The notes under the pieces were generated by a model, which was not told where the DNA came from, searched no databases, and worked only from the letters and a program-made list of their open reading frames with translations. Positions 34,903-43,919 of a DNA stretch of 64,000 nt are shown piece after piece. Source of the stretch: Buttiauxella massiliensis (GTDB lineage Bacteria; Pseudomonadota; Gammaproteobacteria; Enterobacterales; Enterobacteriaceae); NCBI RefSeq assembly GCF_902500225.1, contig NZ_LR722663.1:1-64000 (forward strand), written 5' to 3'. The translations under genes were made by a program, and so were the position numbers. Numbering within the stretch: the first letter of the stretch is position 1; every line of letters starts with the position of its first letter.

Positions 34903-37106
34903 GTGCTCTCCATCTTCTCCAGCTCTGCCATAACGCTGGCATTTTCTACAGCCCGGCTAAAATAATATCCCTGAACAGTTATTTCTTCTTCACTAAGGGA
35001 GGTCAAAAACTCATATTGTTGTTGTGTTTCAACACCTTTTGCGGTGACTTTCAATCCGCGCTGTAGTGCATAACGAACCAGCATCCCCACCAAAACCTGA
35101 CTGTCTTCGCACTTGTCGAGTACATCAATAAGAGAACGAGCAATTTTAATGTGGCTGAATGGGAAAATAATCAGGTAGTCCAGTGTGGCGAAACCTGTTC
35201 CAAATTCGTCCAGTACAATTCCAACTCCTAATGCCTGAATTGCATTCAGTGTCGGCAGGATAATTTCGCGATCGAGTTGCTCAGACCCCGTAATTTCAAT
35301 CTCCAGCCGTGCGGGATCTAAACCACTGTCTTGTAATGCGTTGCGAATGATGTCCAGTATTCTTGGACTGCGCAGTTGATGTGGAGAGACGTTCACCGCA
35401 ACCATTTTAGCTGCTGGCCAATTAGCTGCGTCCATACAGGCGCTGCGTATCAGCCATTCACCTAACCTGGCAATGAGCCCAATATCTTCAGAGACAGAAA
35501 TAAAGTGGTGTGGTTGTAGTAAGCCTCTACTCGGATGTTGCCAGCGAACAAGAGCTTCGTAGCCTTCAATGCCATAATTTCCGAGGCTGATAGTTTTTTG
35601 ATAATGGAGAAAGAACTCATTATTTCTGATGCCATCTTCAATTTCCTGGCTAAAGAGGAGGTTATTAGATGGGTTCATCGTCATGCCGTGAGAATAGAAA
35701 TGGAAGCAATTTCGCCCGAAACTTTTGGACGTATAGAGCGCAAGGTCAGCATGAGTGAAAAGATCTTCTCGGGTGTTACCATGTTGAGGTGCACAGGAAA
35801 TCCCAATGCTACAACTGATAGAGAAAGCGTGCCCACTGCAGGAGAACGGCTTGCTGAGTGCCTCTAAAACTTTTCGAGCAAGTATCTCGGCTTCAGATAT
35901 CGAGTCTTTGTTAACCTGCTGAAGAATGGCAAATTCATCCCCACCGAGGCGGATCGCCATATCGCTTTGATTAATTAGGGCTGACAGGCGTGTAGCAGAT
36001 TCTAAAAGCAGTTCATCACCTACGACGTGTCCGTAGGTATCATTTACGGGTTTGAAATTGTCCAGATCGATCAATAGCAGGTTGAAGATGCAGCCTTCAG
36101 TTCTTAATCTTAATAATCTGTCGTCGATCGAGTTTCGGTAAGCAACTCTATTTGGTAGCAATGTCAGAGAATCATGGTGTGCCATGTACTCCATCCTTTG
36201 CGCCATTTCTTGCATGCGTTGTAGATAACCGCGGTCAACCATTGCCACGCGTAGTTTTTCAATCGCTTTTGCCAGTTCGCCTATCTCATCTTCTTGATTC
36301 TGGAACGGGGTGAGCTGGTCCGTTTGCTCATCAGCTATCAAAGTCACCGCTTGCACAAGTCGAGGAACCGGACGGAAAAGATTACGCACTAGCCAGTTCA
36401 CGACCACAACTGTAATACCCAGGATCAAAATCAGCATCAACAAGGTGTTTTTCAATAACTGATTATGAGTAGCAAACAGGGCATTGCGCTCTCCAATGCT
36501 ACTGACAACAGCACCGATCAACTCGCCGGAAGGATTAACGATGGGAATTGAGCCTACGAAGTACTCTTTCCCACCAATAGAGACAAAGCCACGGTAATAT
36601 TGCTCTAGTGCCGTACTGTTTACAGTGCCATCAGTGGCGGTCATTTTTTGCGCTGCCTGAGTGTCGATAAAACCTTTATTCTTATCGTATAACAATAGCC
36701 ACGTCGGATTGTGTGTTTGTGTTGAAACCAGGGTCAGCATATCGGCCGGATCGAAGCCTGTCTGAATTACCGTCTCGTCATCGCAGAGTGTGTGTTCTGA
36801 TTCGATGGAAATGACCTGACCTTCGTGGTTGGATTTTACCGTTACTGAGGTGTAGATATTGCGGATGATATAACTGGTAATTTGCGAGTTAGTTGATGCC
36901 TGTTTAAACCATTGCTCATGAGATATTCGGTTAACCTCAAAAAGGCCTGCCCCAGAGCCAACGCCATAGGCAATCAGAATCCCCAACATAAGGTAGATAG
37001 CAACTTTCCCGGTAATCGAATGATACCAGCGATATTCCCCACGTAAGTTGGAATCCTTTTTACAGGGAGGCACAACCTCATGTTGAACCAGCACTTTATC
37101 TACCAT
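34890..37106 (-). CDS. Membrane GGDEF-EAL c-di-GMP enzyme with HAMP domain
   Basis: This is a 738-aa protein. TM1 is GKVAIYLMLGILIAYGVG (about 32-50), then a periplasmic sensor (about 55-220), TM2 NTLLMLILILGITVVVVNWL (about 220-240) and a HAMP domain. The GGDEF domain has an intact RLGGDEFAIL near residue 385 and no RxxD inhibitory site before it. The EAL domain has YEALVRW near 517, AVNVSPHQL and KGVETQQQ, but the metal-site DDFGTG is DEFGTG near 632, and the following KID is KIA. It may be a cyclase with a weak or non-catalytic EAL domain. It heads an operon with two periplasmic binding proteins. Confidence 0.9.
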   Translation of the reverse strand: MVDKVLVQHEVVPPCKKDSNLRGEYRWYHSITGKVAIYLMLGILIAYGVGSGAGLFEVNRISHEQWFKQASTNSQITSYIIRNIYTSVTVKSNHEGQVISIESEHTLCDDETVIQTGFDPADMLTLVSTQTHNPTWLLLYDKNKGFIDTQAAQKMTATDGTVNSTALEQYYRGFVSIGGKEYFVGSIPIVNPSGELIGAVVSSIGERNALFATHNQLLKNTLLMLILILGITVVVVNWLVRNLFRPVPRLVQAVTLIADEQTDQLTPFQNQEDEIGELAKAIEKLRVAMVDRGYLQRMQEMAQRMEYMAHHDSLTLLPNRVAYRNSIDDRLLRLRTEGCIFNLLLIDLDNFKPVNDTYGHVVGDELLLESATRLSALINQSDMAIRLGGDEFAILQQVNKDSISEAEILARKVLEALSKPFSCSGHAFSISCSIGISCAPQHGNTREDLFTHADLALYTSKSFGRNCFHFYSHGMTMNPSNNLLFSQEIEDGIRNNEFFLHYQKTISLGNYGIEGYEALVRWQHPSRGLLQPHHFISVSEDIGLIARLGEWLIRSACMDAANWPAAKMVAVNVSPHQLRSPRILDIIRNALQDSGLDPARLEIEITGSEQLDREIILPTLNAIQALGVGIVLDEFGTGFATLDYLIIFPFSHIKIARSLIDVLDKCEDSQVLVGMLVRYALQRGLKVTAKGVETQQQYEFLTSLSEEEITVQGYYFSRAVENASVMAELEKMESTCNL

Positions 37107-37466
37107 TTTTCTATTTGTACTCTTTTGTAAGCGACTAAAGAAGGCTCAAGAGAGATCTTTAAATATAAACTATTATTTTCTTTGTTGTTTATATGACGAT
37201 ATTTGTTAATGCTTTATTTGTATAATGTTATTACACGGTGTATTTTTACCGATGAGCCATGCTGTTAAGAAAACATGTTCATAGGGCAGGGTATACTTTA
37301 ATTGCAAAGTCAGGAGTATAGGGATGGCTAATTAATGCGTCAACGATAAATATTAACATATCCATGATTATGTACATGTGTTTTGATCTTCTCATAACAA
37401 GCGAAATATCCAAAAAAAAATAGATTTATTGCAAATAATAATATCCATTATGGATTATGAGTATCG
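37107..37466. other. AT-rich intergenic region, no gene
   Basis: These 360 bases lie upstream of the GGDEF-EAL operon and downstream of the EIIC-EAL gene. They are AT-rich, with several A-runs (for example near 37412-37420), and must hold the operon promoter. I see no convincing -35/-10 pair and no frame. A short imperfect palindrome (AATATCCATTATGGATTA, 37440-37457) just after the EIIC-EAL gene may be a weak terminator. Confidence 0.5.
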
Positions 37467-39533
37467 TTAAGTATCAACCTCTAAAAGTTTGCATAGATTG
37501 TTCATAGGTTGTGGCCGATGAAACAGAAAGCCTTGTGCCAAATGGATACCACAGTTCTTAACTATTTGATGTTCTTTCTCTGTTTCCACACCCTCAATCA
37601 ATACCAGGCTACCGGAACTTTTGCAAAGTTGCACAACGTGATGGAGAAATTCTTCACCACCTTCACGTGCTAACCCGAGCACAAGCGTACGGTCTAGTTT
37701 GATTTTATCCAGCTCATATTGTGTTAAATACGAGAGCGTGGAATAGCCTGAGCCAAAATCATCAAGAGCGATTTTAATGCCATATTGCCGTAGTTCAGCG
37801 AGAACCTCTATAACTTGCTCAGGTTCTTTAACTTTTTGAGATTCAGTAATCTCCATCTCTAACTTCCAGCCTGATGGTAATGGATTACGTAGTAGCTTAC
37901 TCACCAGACTTAGGAAATTTGGATCAAGTAAAGTTTGTGGTGAAATATTTACCGAAAGCGTCATGCCAGGAAAGCGAGAGAGTTCATGATGAATGGCTTC
38001 TACAGCATTCTCCAATACCCAAAAATCGACCTCTGGCATCATGCCAATTCGTTCATAATATTTTAAAAAGTACGGTGGTGTTATTTTTCCATCATCACTT
38101 TGATGACGAAGCAACACTTCCATTGCTACAATTTTCTGGCTATCAACCGTTATTTGCGGCTGATACCACAGTACGAAATTACCACTACTTTGCAGATCGT
38201 TAATATTACGTCTGGCATCAATATACTCATTTACTTCAGAAAGATAATGATGCGGTGATTCAACTTCGCTATGGCCTGGTACAGGTAATTGAAACTGGTT
38301 TCCTTTCAATGGAACAAAACTTGTGTTGCCACAAGGCAGAGTGATCTCTTTATAGTCACGTTTTTCCATATAGCGCAGGAAAGGCCAGTAAATTCCAATA
38401 CCGGTAAAAATTAAAAATACCTGGAACAATACAGCGCTTATTGCTCCATTTGTACCCAACCAGGCGTTAATGATGGCCGGTGTTGCCCAACCTACCATTT
38501 GCTGAAGAGGGGGGATAATGTGCCAAAGGGTTGCGTAGTAGGCAATGATGTAATCCACTGCAGGCGTCATTAGAAAAGGGATAAACATCACCGGATTCAG
38601 TACTACCGGTACACCAAAGATGAGTGGCTCATTGATATTGAAAATAGCTAGCGGCAAAGAGACATTGATCAAATGTCTATTTGATGGGTTACGGCTAATG
38701 AGTAAGCAAATCAAGAGACTAAGTGTACCTCCGCTGCCTCCTGATGCGCACCAGGTCTCATAAAAGGGAACACTTAATATATTTAATGAATCGTGGCCAG
38801 CTTTCCACGCATCCATATTAGATATCGTTTCATTCATGAACCTGAAGCCGATATCCTGGAAAATATAATAGCCATGTACGCCAAAGAACCAGGTGGCTTC
38901 TCGCACTAGCTCATAAAGTAGTCCATGGGTGAAATTGTCTGGGTATATTACGTCGGAAATGTCCTGAGTAAGCCAATCACTGGCATGCAAAATGAGATGA
39001 CCAATCAGAACCAAACCAAGCAGTTTACTGAAAAATATTAATAGTATTTTTACGGAAGGCCAGTTGAATTTTATTCTATTGGTGCGGAACAGTTTAATGT
39101 TCTTTTCTAAAATTAAATTGGTAAAGATCGCAGCCAGCAGAGCAACTGGCAGACTTACACCAATAAAAAAGTTAGTTTCATTATTATGTTCAAGGCCGGT
39201 AATACCAAGTAAAACCGTTAAGCTAAGAGAGATGCTGAGCATGATAGATAAACGATATCTGACAGCCCATTGCAGAGAAAAAATGATATTTAAAAGTATT
39301 GGGAGAAAAACAAGCATACTTTGCTGTAGGTTTTCTAACCAAGTCGAAATTTTTACCCAATGAACATTCAGACATAACGTGCCTGCAACAATAACTAATC
39401 CGCGTAACACGGAAAATGGCATAATCGCCATAGTAGAACTCAGCACTGCCTGTGAAATACGATTGTTAATGAAGTTTAGTTTTATTTTGTGGGATATGCT
39501 AATCGCGTTTCTTTTAGTTAAGTTGTAGTTCAT
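37467..39533 (-). CDS. PTS EIIC (cellobiose-type) domain fused to an EAL phosphodiesterase domain
   Basis: This is a 688-aa protein. Residues about 25-420 form a ChbC-like EIIC sugar channel with about ten membrane helices and the family motif NINEPLIFGVPVVLNPVMFI near residue 300, plus SGGSGGTLSLLICLL. Residues about 440-685 form an EAL domain: EVLLR near 471 in place of EALLR, VNISPQTL, LEMEITESQ, ALDDFGSGYSTLSYL near 590 and IEGVETEKEHQ, so the catalytic residues look complete. No EIIA or EIIB gene is near, so the EIIC part probably acts as a sensor or gate. It is AT-rich and divergent from ygjI. Confidence 0.92.
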   Translation of the reverse strand: MNYNLTKRNAISISHKIKLNFINNRISQAVLSSTMAIMPFSVLRGLVIVAGTLCLNVHWVKISTWLENLQQSMLVFLPILLNIIFSLQWAVRYRLSIMLSISLSLTVLLGITGLEHNNETNFFIGVSLPVALLAAIFTNLILEKNIKLFRTNRIKFNWPSVKILLIFFSKLLGLVLIGHLILHASDWLTQDISDVIYPDNFTHGLLYELVREATWFFGVHGYYIFQDIGFRFMNETISNMDAWKAGHDSLNILSVPFYETWCASGGSGGTLSLLICLLISRNPSNRHLINVSLPLAIFNINEPLIFGVPVVLNPVMFIPFLMTPAVDYIIAYYATLWHIIPPLQQMVGWATPAIINAWLGTNGAISAVLFQVFLIFTGIGIYWPFLRYMEKRDYKEITLPCGNTSFVPLKGNQFQLPVPGHSEVESPHHYLSEVNEYIDARRNINDLQSSGNFVLWYQPQITVDSQKIVAMEVLLRHQSDDGKITPPYFLKYYERIGMMPEVDFWVLENAVEAIHHELSRFPGMTLSVNISPQTLLDPNFLSLVSKLLRNPLPSGWKLEMEITESQKVKEPEQVIEVLAELRQYGIKIALDDFGSGYSTLSYLTQYELDKIKLDRTLVLGLAREGGEEFLHHVVQLCKSSGSLVLIEGVETEKEHQIVKNCGIHLAQGFLFHRPQPMNNLCKLLEVDT

Positions 39534-40096
39534 TCGTTACTTAATTGTGGGTTCATATGTTATTGTTGTTGCGATGTTAAAAGCTACTATATCACCATAT
39601 GAAAAGTGGCGATATTGAATTTTATTACTGATGCTAATTAAATGAGTAGCTATTCTCAAAATATTACATTGTTTAAGCAGTCATCTGACCTGATGCATTT
39701 ACTGTCCAGAAATATACATTTATTTATTGGTGATTTATTTATAGGTGGGTTTGGTAACAAAATTACTGACAAATTTATATATTTTGATGTTGGTCGTGAT
39801 GTGAAATAAATTGACTTAATGTTTTGTGTTTTTTACCGACATGTTAAATAAGTTAATGCTTCTGTCAATTCCACAATCCATGGCATAAAAATGAACAAAA
39901 ACCGCAAAGACTGGGCCTGATGGTGGTCCCTCTATGCTTTTGGGCTGCTTCAAACACTGATACAGAAATATATTGTGCGGAGAGCCGAACTTTTACACGA
40001 TATAGTTATATTGTCCCTGCTACTAATGTGCATAATTCCCCCCAATTAATAAATTACCGCAAGTAATAATAAATATACAGTTAAGGGATATCGTTT
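39534..40096. other. Long AT-rich divergent intergenic region
   Basis: These 563 bases separate the EIIC-EAL gene from ygjI and should hold both promoters. They contain a GC-richer patch (39892-40047) with a short frame, MNKNRKDWA-stop-WWSLYAFGLLQTLI, that reads like the start of a membrane protein broken by TGA. I cannot name the source, and it may be a gene remnant. No other feature is visible. Confidence 0.5.
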
Positions 40097-41551
40097 ATGG
40101 CACAGTCTGAGCAAAAACAGTTGCGGTGGTACAACATCGCGCTGATGTCGTTTATTACCGTCTGGGGGTTTGGCAATGTTGTCAATAACTATGCCAACCA
40201 GGGGCTGGTCGTTATTTTTTCCTGGGTGTTTATTTTTGCACTTTACTTTATTCCCTACGCACTGATTGTTGGGCAACTGGGAGCAACATTTAAAGATGGT
40301 AAAGGAGGAGTCAGCACCTGGATCAAACACACCATGGGCCCAGGTCTCGCTTATCTGGCGGCATGGACTTACTGGGTGGTGCATGTTCCATATCTTGCAC
40401 AAAAACCACAGGCAATTTTGATAGCCCTTGGGTGGGCCATTAACGGCGATGGTTCGCTTATCAAAGAATACAGTGTGGTTGCCTTGCAGGGGATTACGCT
40501 TGCGCTGTTTGTCCTGTTTATGTGGGTCGCCTCCCGAGGGATGAAATCACTGAAGATAGTGGGATCGGTTGCCGGTATCGCCATGTTTGTCATGTCGTTA
40601 CTGTATGTTGTGATGGCAGTAACCGCCCCCGCCATCACAGAGGTGCATATTGCCACGACGAATATCACGTGGGAGATATTCATCCCTCATATTGATTTCA
40701 CCTATATCACAACCATTTCGATGCTGGTGTTTGCTGTCGGTGGCGCTGAAAAAATCTCTCCTTATGTCAACAGTACCCGCAACCCGGGCCGTGAGTTTCC
40801 CCGTGGAATGCTAATACTAGCCGTGATGGTTGCCGTCTGCGCGATCCTTGGCTCTTTGGCTATGGGGATGATGTTTGATTCGAATAATATTCCCGATGAC
40901 CTGATGACGAATGGGCAATATTACGCCTTCCAGAAACTGGGCGGGTATTACCATATGGGGAATTGGTTAATGGTTATCTACGCGGTGGCTAACACGCTTG
41001 GACAAATTGCTGCCCTGGTCTTCTCCATTGATGCGCCGCTGAAAGTATTACTGGGCGATGCTGACTCCCGCTATATTCCTCAGAAACTATGCCGGACAAA
41101 TGATGCGGGTACGCCTGTGAATGGCTATCTGATGACGCTGGTGCTGGTGGCTATTTTGATAATGCTGCCAACGCTGGGTATCGGGGATATGAACGACTTG
41201 TATAAATGGCTACTGAATCTGAACTCCGTGGTTATGCCATTGCGTTATTTGTGGGTCTTTGTGGCCTTTATTGCGGTACTGCGCCTCGCGGAGAAATACT
41301 CACCAGAGTATGTTTTTATCCGAAATCGCAAGCTGGCACTCACGGTGGGGATCTGGTGTTTTGCTTTTACGGCTTTTGCCTGCCTGACAGGGATTTTCCC
41401 GAAAAAGCTGGATGCCTTTACGCCTGAGTGGATTTTCCAGTTGTCGCTCAACATTGCCACACCAGTAGTGCTGGTTGGGCTAGGGTTCATTTTCCCTCTG
41501 CTGGCAAGACGGCATACCCGAGGGCAGACGCCAGCCGTGCGGAGCAGTTAA
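40097..41551 (+). CDS. ygjI: YgjI, APC-family amino acid permease
   Basis: This 484-aa membrane protein is very close to E. coli YgjI (477 aa), from MAQSEQKQLRWYNIALMSFI through VWGFGNVVNNYANQG to the end. It has about twelve transmembrane helices and the APC consensus in the first helices. It belongs to the glutamate:GABA-antiporter-like branch; its substrate is not known. In E. coli it lies near ebg, far from ychF or pykF, so its presence here marks the accessory nature of the region. A strong hairpin follows. Confidence 0.93.
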   Translation: MAQSEQKQLRWYNIALMSFITVWGFGNVVNNYANQGLVVIFSWVFIFALYFIPYALIVGQLGATFKDGKGGVSTWIKHTMGPGLAYLAAWTYWVVHVPYLAQKPQAILIALGWAINGDGSLIKEYSVVALQGITLALFVLFMWVASRGMKSLKIVGSVAGIAMFVMSLLYVVMAVTAPAITEVHIATTNITWEIFIPHIDFTYITTISMLVFAVGGAEKISPYVNSTRNPGREFPRGMLILAVMVAVCAILGSLAMGMMFDSNNIPDDLMTNGQYYAFQKLGGYYHMGNWLMVIYAVANTLGQIAALVFSIDAPLKVLLGDADSRYIPQKLCRTNDAGTPVNGYLMTLVLVAILIMLPTLGIGDMNDLYKWLLNLNSVVMPLRYLWVFVAFIAVLRLAEKYSPEYVFIRNRKLALTVGIWCFAFTAFACLTGIFPKKLDAFTPEWIFQLSLNIATPVVLVGLGFIFPLLARRHTRGQTPAVRSS

Positions 41552-41575
41552 TATCCTGATGCAGTGTTAATCTGC

Positions 41576-41610
41576 GGTCACCACAAACCGATTATGACTT
41601 TGTGGTGACC
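41576..41610 (+). terminator. Terminator-like hairpin after ygjI
   Basis: GGTCACCACAAA and TTTGTGGTGACC form a perfect 12-bp stem with an 11-base loop between the convergent ygjI and DMT genes. It is followed by CTCTAAAACTT rather than a T-run. Confidence 0.6.
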
Positions 41611-41665
41611 CTCTAAAACTTAGATCCTGTTATTTCAATGTAATGGACCTGCCGATAGGTATCAT

Positions 41666-42139
41666 TCAGTTGGCGATATTTTCCACTGGCACAGCATTGG
41701 TTTTATTACTGGAGTAAATAAAGAAAAGCGCTATTCCCAGACAGGCCACCGCACCAAGGCGAGGCACAGAAAAATGAATCGCGACGTTTCCTAACCAGCC
41801 AAAATTATCAATGAGCATGCTCATTGTCAGTTGGCCAAAGATGACCGCAACAGTCGCAATCGCCGCTCCAATTCGCTGAACAGCCAGAACCATAATGACA
41901 ATGTAAGGAACACCACAAAGTGCGCCAAGCAATTGCCATTTTGGCACTTCCAGCAAGGTCACAGCATGCCTGGGTTCGAAGAAGAAAATGAGTAGAGCGG
42001 TCACCAGTGCGCCAACCGAGAAAGTCAGAAATGCACTGCGAAATACTCCAACGTTGCTGCCCAACTTGCCATTAATTGCAGCCTGCATGCTAAGAAACGC
42101 ACCGCCAACGACAGCCAGAATGATCATTAATATATTCAC
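41666..42139 (-). CDS. Small DMT-family transporter subunit (DUF606/YdcZ type), second of a pair
   Basis: This 157-aa protein has about five hydrophobic segments and the DUF606 opening MIILAVVGGAFLSMQAAING, with the later VIFGQLTMSMLIDNFGWLG. It starts at GTG 42139 after GAGGTGAA. It lies 9 bases downstream of a related gene, and such half-size DMT proteins often occur in adjacent pairs that are thought to work as heterodimers. The substrate is unknown. Confidence 0.82.
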   Translation of the reverse strand: MNILMIILAVVGGAFLSMQAAINGKLGSNVGVFRSAFLTFSVGALVTALLIFFFEPRHAVTLLEVPKWQLLGALCGVPYIVIMVLAVQRIGAAIATVAVIFGQLTMSMLIDNFGWLGNVAIHFSVPRLGAVACLGIALFFIYSSNKTNAVPVENIAN

Positions 42140-42148
42140 GAGTTCACC

Positions 42149-42583
42149 TCAGCCTTTTGCCATGAGGAATAGGGCCGCAACAATAAAAATCAGCGCGATA
42201 AGACGCTTATTGTCAATTTTCCGATGAGAAGAACCAAACAGCCCGTAATGGTCAATGACCAGACTTTTGGAGACCTGTCCTGCCAAAATACCAATCATGG
42301 TCATCGCAATTCCAATACTCGGAACGGCAACGGTAAGGATCACGACGTAAACAGGGCCCAGAATGCCGCCCAGAAGAGTCCATGATGGTTGGGCAAAGAA
42401 GGAAGGGCTGTTTCGTGGACTAAAGAACAGCATTAACAAGAATGTCAGCGCAGCACCGACTCCGAAAATACTGAACGTTGCCCATAAGTCTCCGACTTCG
42501 CTGCCCAGTGGTCCTAATAATCCGGCTTCTACGGATAGTCCCATCCCGCCTGCAACGACGAGTAATATAAATAAAAGCTGCAT
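42149..42583 (-). CDS. Small DMT-family transporter subunit (DUF606/YdcZ type), first of a pair
   Basis: This 144-aa protein has five hydrophobic segments: an N-terminal LLFILLVVAGGMGLSVEAGL, a middle PSWTLLGGILGPVYVVILTV, and GILAGQVSKSLVIDHYGLFG, which aligns with the same place in its neighbour. ATG at 42583 follows GGAGA. It is divergent from a LysR-type regulator gene about 100 bases away, which probably controls the pair. An export role for a small hydrophilic solute is typical of the superfamily but not shown here. Confidence 0.82.
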   Translation of the reverse strand: MQLLFILLVVAGGMGLSVEAGLLGPLGSEVGDLWATFSIFGVGAALTFLLMLFFSPRNSPSFFAQPSWTLLGGILGPVYVVILTVAVPSIGIAMTMIGILAGQVSKSLVIDHYGLFGSSHRKIDNKRLIALIFIVAALFLMAKG

Positions 42584-42681
42584 TAAAACAGTCTCCAGTG
42601 GTTGAGGTGGAGAATCCTATAGCAGTGATGTGTAATGAAAAACGGTATAATCCAGGAAACACCTTTGCAGAAGTTGAGATA

Positions 42682-43617
42682 ATGTACGATCCAGGCACGA
42701 TAAATTTTCGCACACTGTTATTTTTTATCGGTGTTTTTGATGCTCAAAGCTTTTCAGTCGTAGCTCGGCGTGAAGGGGTCTCAGTATCAATGATTTCACG
42801 CGTCATCCTTCAACTGGAGGACGCACTTGGTCAGCAGCTTTTTTATCGAAATACCCGAGCAGTTATTCCCACTGAGGCTGGACGGTTATTTATTAGCTAT
42901 GCCCGTACCATGACTGAGCAAATGAGCGAAGCTCGTAAAGAGATGCAGGATAGAGCCCTTGAGCCTGCAGGGCTGATAAGGATTAATGCGCCTGTATTTT
43001 TCGGCCAGCGCCATATTGCCCCCTGGCTTAGCGAACTTTCAGCTCGCTATCCCCGATTGCTGATTGAACTGACGCAGACTGATGATTACATCGACCCGCA
43101 CAGGGATGCCTCAGATGTTATTTTCAGAATTGGCACGCTGACGGACTCTTCTTTCCACGCGCGCATATTTGGAGCTCAGCGTTATCATCTGGTTGCCTCT
43201 CCCGGCTATATTAAAAAATTTGGAAAACCGGAATTTCCAGCCCAACTAAATGACCATAAATGCCTGGTTTACAGAGGATCATCGGGTCCAAATCGCTGGT
43301 TATTCAGGGAACCAGCTGGCTCCTGGACTCACTATCCCATTACTGGATTACTCACCTCCAACAATGCCGAATCTCTTCTTACCAGCGCACTTAGCGGCAT
43401 GGGAATGGTGCTGTTTCCTGACTGGCTGATTGGTGACAGTCTTAAAAAAGGTGACCTTGTCAGATTGATGGAGGGATTTGAGGCCGCGATCAATACCGAG
43501 CCGCAGCATATCGCTGCTATCTATCCCAACGCACGCCATCCTCCGCTAAATGTACGGGCAGTCATTGATTATTTCGTCGAAGTTTACGGCACACCGCTTT
43601 ACTGGCAGTTTGATTGA
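42682..43617 (+). CDS. LysR-family transcriptional regulator
   Basis: This 311-aa regulator begins MYDPGTINFRTLLFFIGVFD, leading to a winged helix-turn-helix (SFSVVARREGVSVSMISRVILQLE, residues about 22-45, and FYRNTRAVIPTEAG). The effector domain of the LTTR fold (about 90-295) includes PHRDASDVIFRIG and AGSWTHYPITG. The frame can be extended to 42598, but this start places the DNA-binding domain at its usual position. It is divergent from the two DMT genes, its likely targets. It resembles the DsdC/CrgA-like LTTR group with the SDVIFRIG motif. Confidence 0.87.
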   Translation: MYDPGTINFRTLLFFIGVFDAQSFSVVARREGVSVSMISRVILQLEDALGQQLFYRNTRAVIPTEAGRLFISYARTMTEQMSEARKEMQDRALEPAGLIRINAPVFFGQRHIAPWLSELSARYPRLLIELTQTDDYIDPHRDASDVIFRIGTLTDSSFHARIFGAQRYHLVASPGYIKKFGKPEFPAQLNDHKCLVYRGSSGPNRWLFREPAGSWTHYPITGLLTSNNAESLLTSALSGMGMVLFPDWLIGDSLKKGDLVRLMEGFEAAINTEPQHIAAIYPNARHPPLNVRAVIDYFVEVYGTPLYWQFD

Positions 43618-43724
43618 AACTTAGCGACCAGAGTTGGGATATAGTTCCCTTATGTGGATAGAGAAACGAGCAATAACCGGGTTATGGAAATCTGAATTAA
43701 CTGAATCTGGTAAAGGGCCTTATT

Positions 43725-43919
43725 ATGAGTGTGATTGAAAGATTGAAGACGAAGTATCCGGGAGCTCACGCTTTATTGCCTGCAGTATTTCTCAACCATC
43801 AAGTGAGGAAAGGTTTGCATGCTTCTATAGTTTTAACCATGTTTTTTATAAGGTTTAATGCTGAGCTATACCAGCGGTTTTTCATTTTTCCTGCTCTTAA
43901 TAAAATTAAAGCAGAATAA
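43725..43919 (+). CDS. Short frame, possibly a truncated gene
   Basis: This 64-aa frame starts MSVIERLKTKYPGAHALLPA after AAAGGG. The first 14 residues recall the start of ASCH-domain proteins (IERLK-KYPGA), but the rest does not continue that family and turns into a basic, hydrophobic tail. It is either a truncated remnant or a small unknown protein; I cannot tell which. Confidence 0.3.
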   Translation: MSVIERLKTKYPGAHALLPAVFLNHQVRKGLHASIVLTMFFIRFNAELYQRFFIFPALNKIKAE

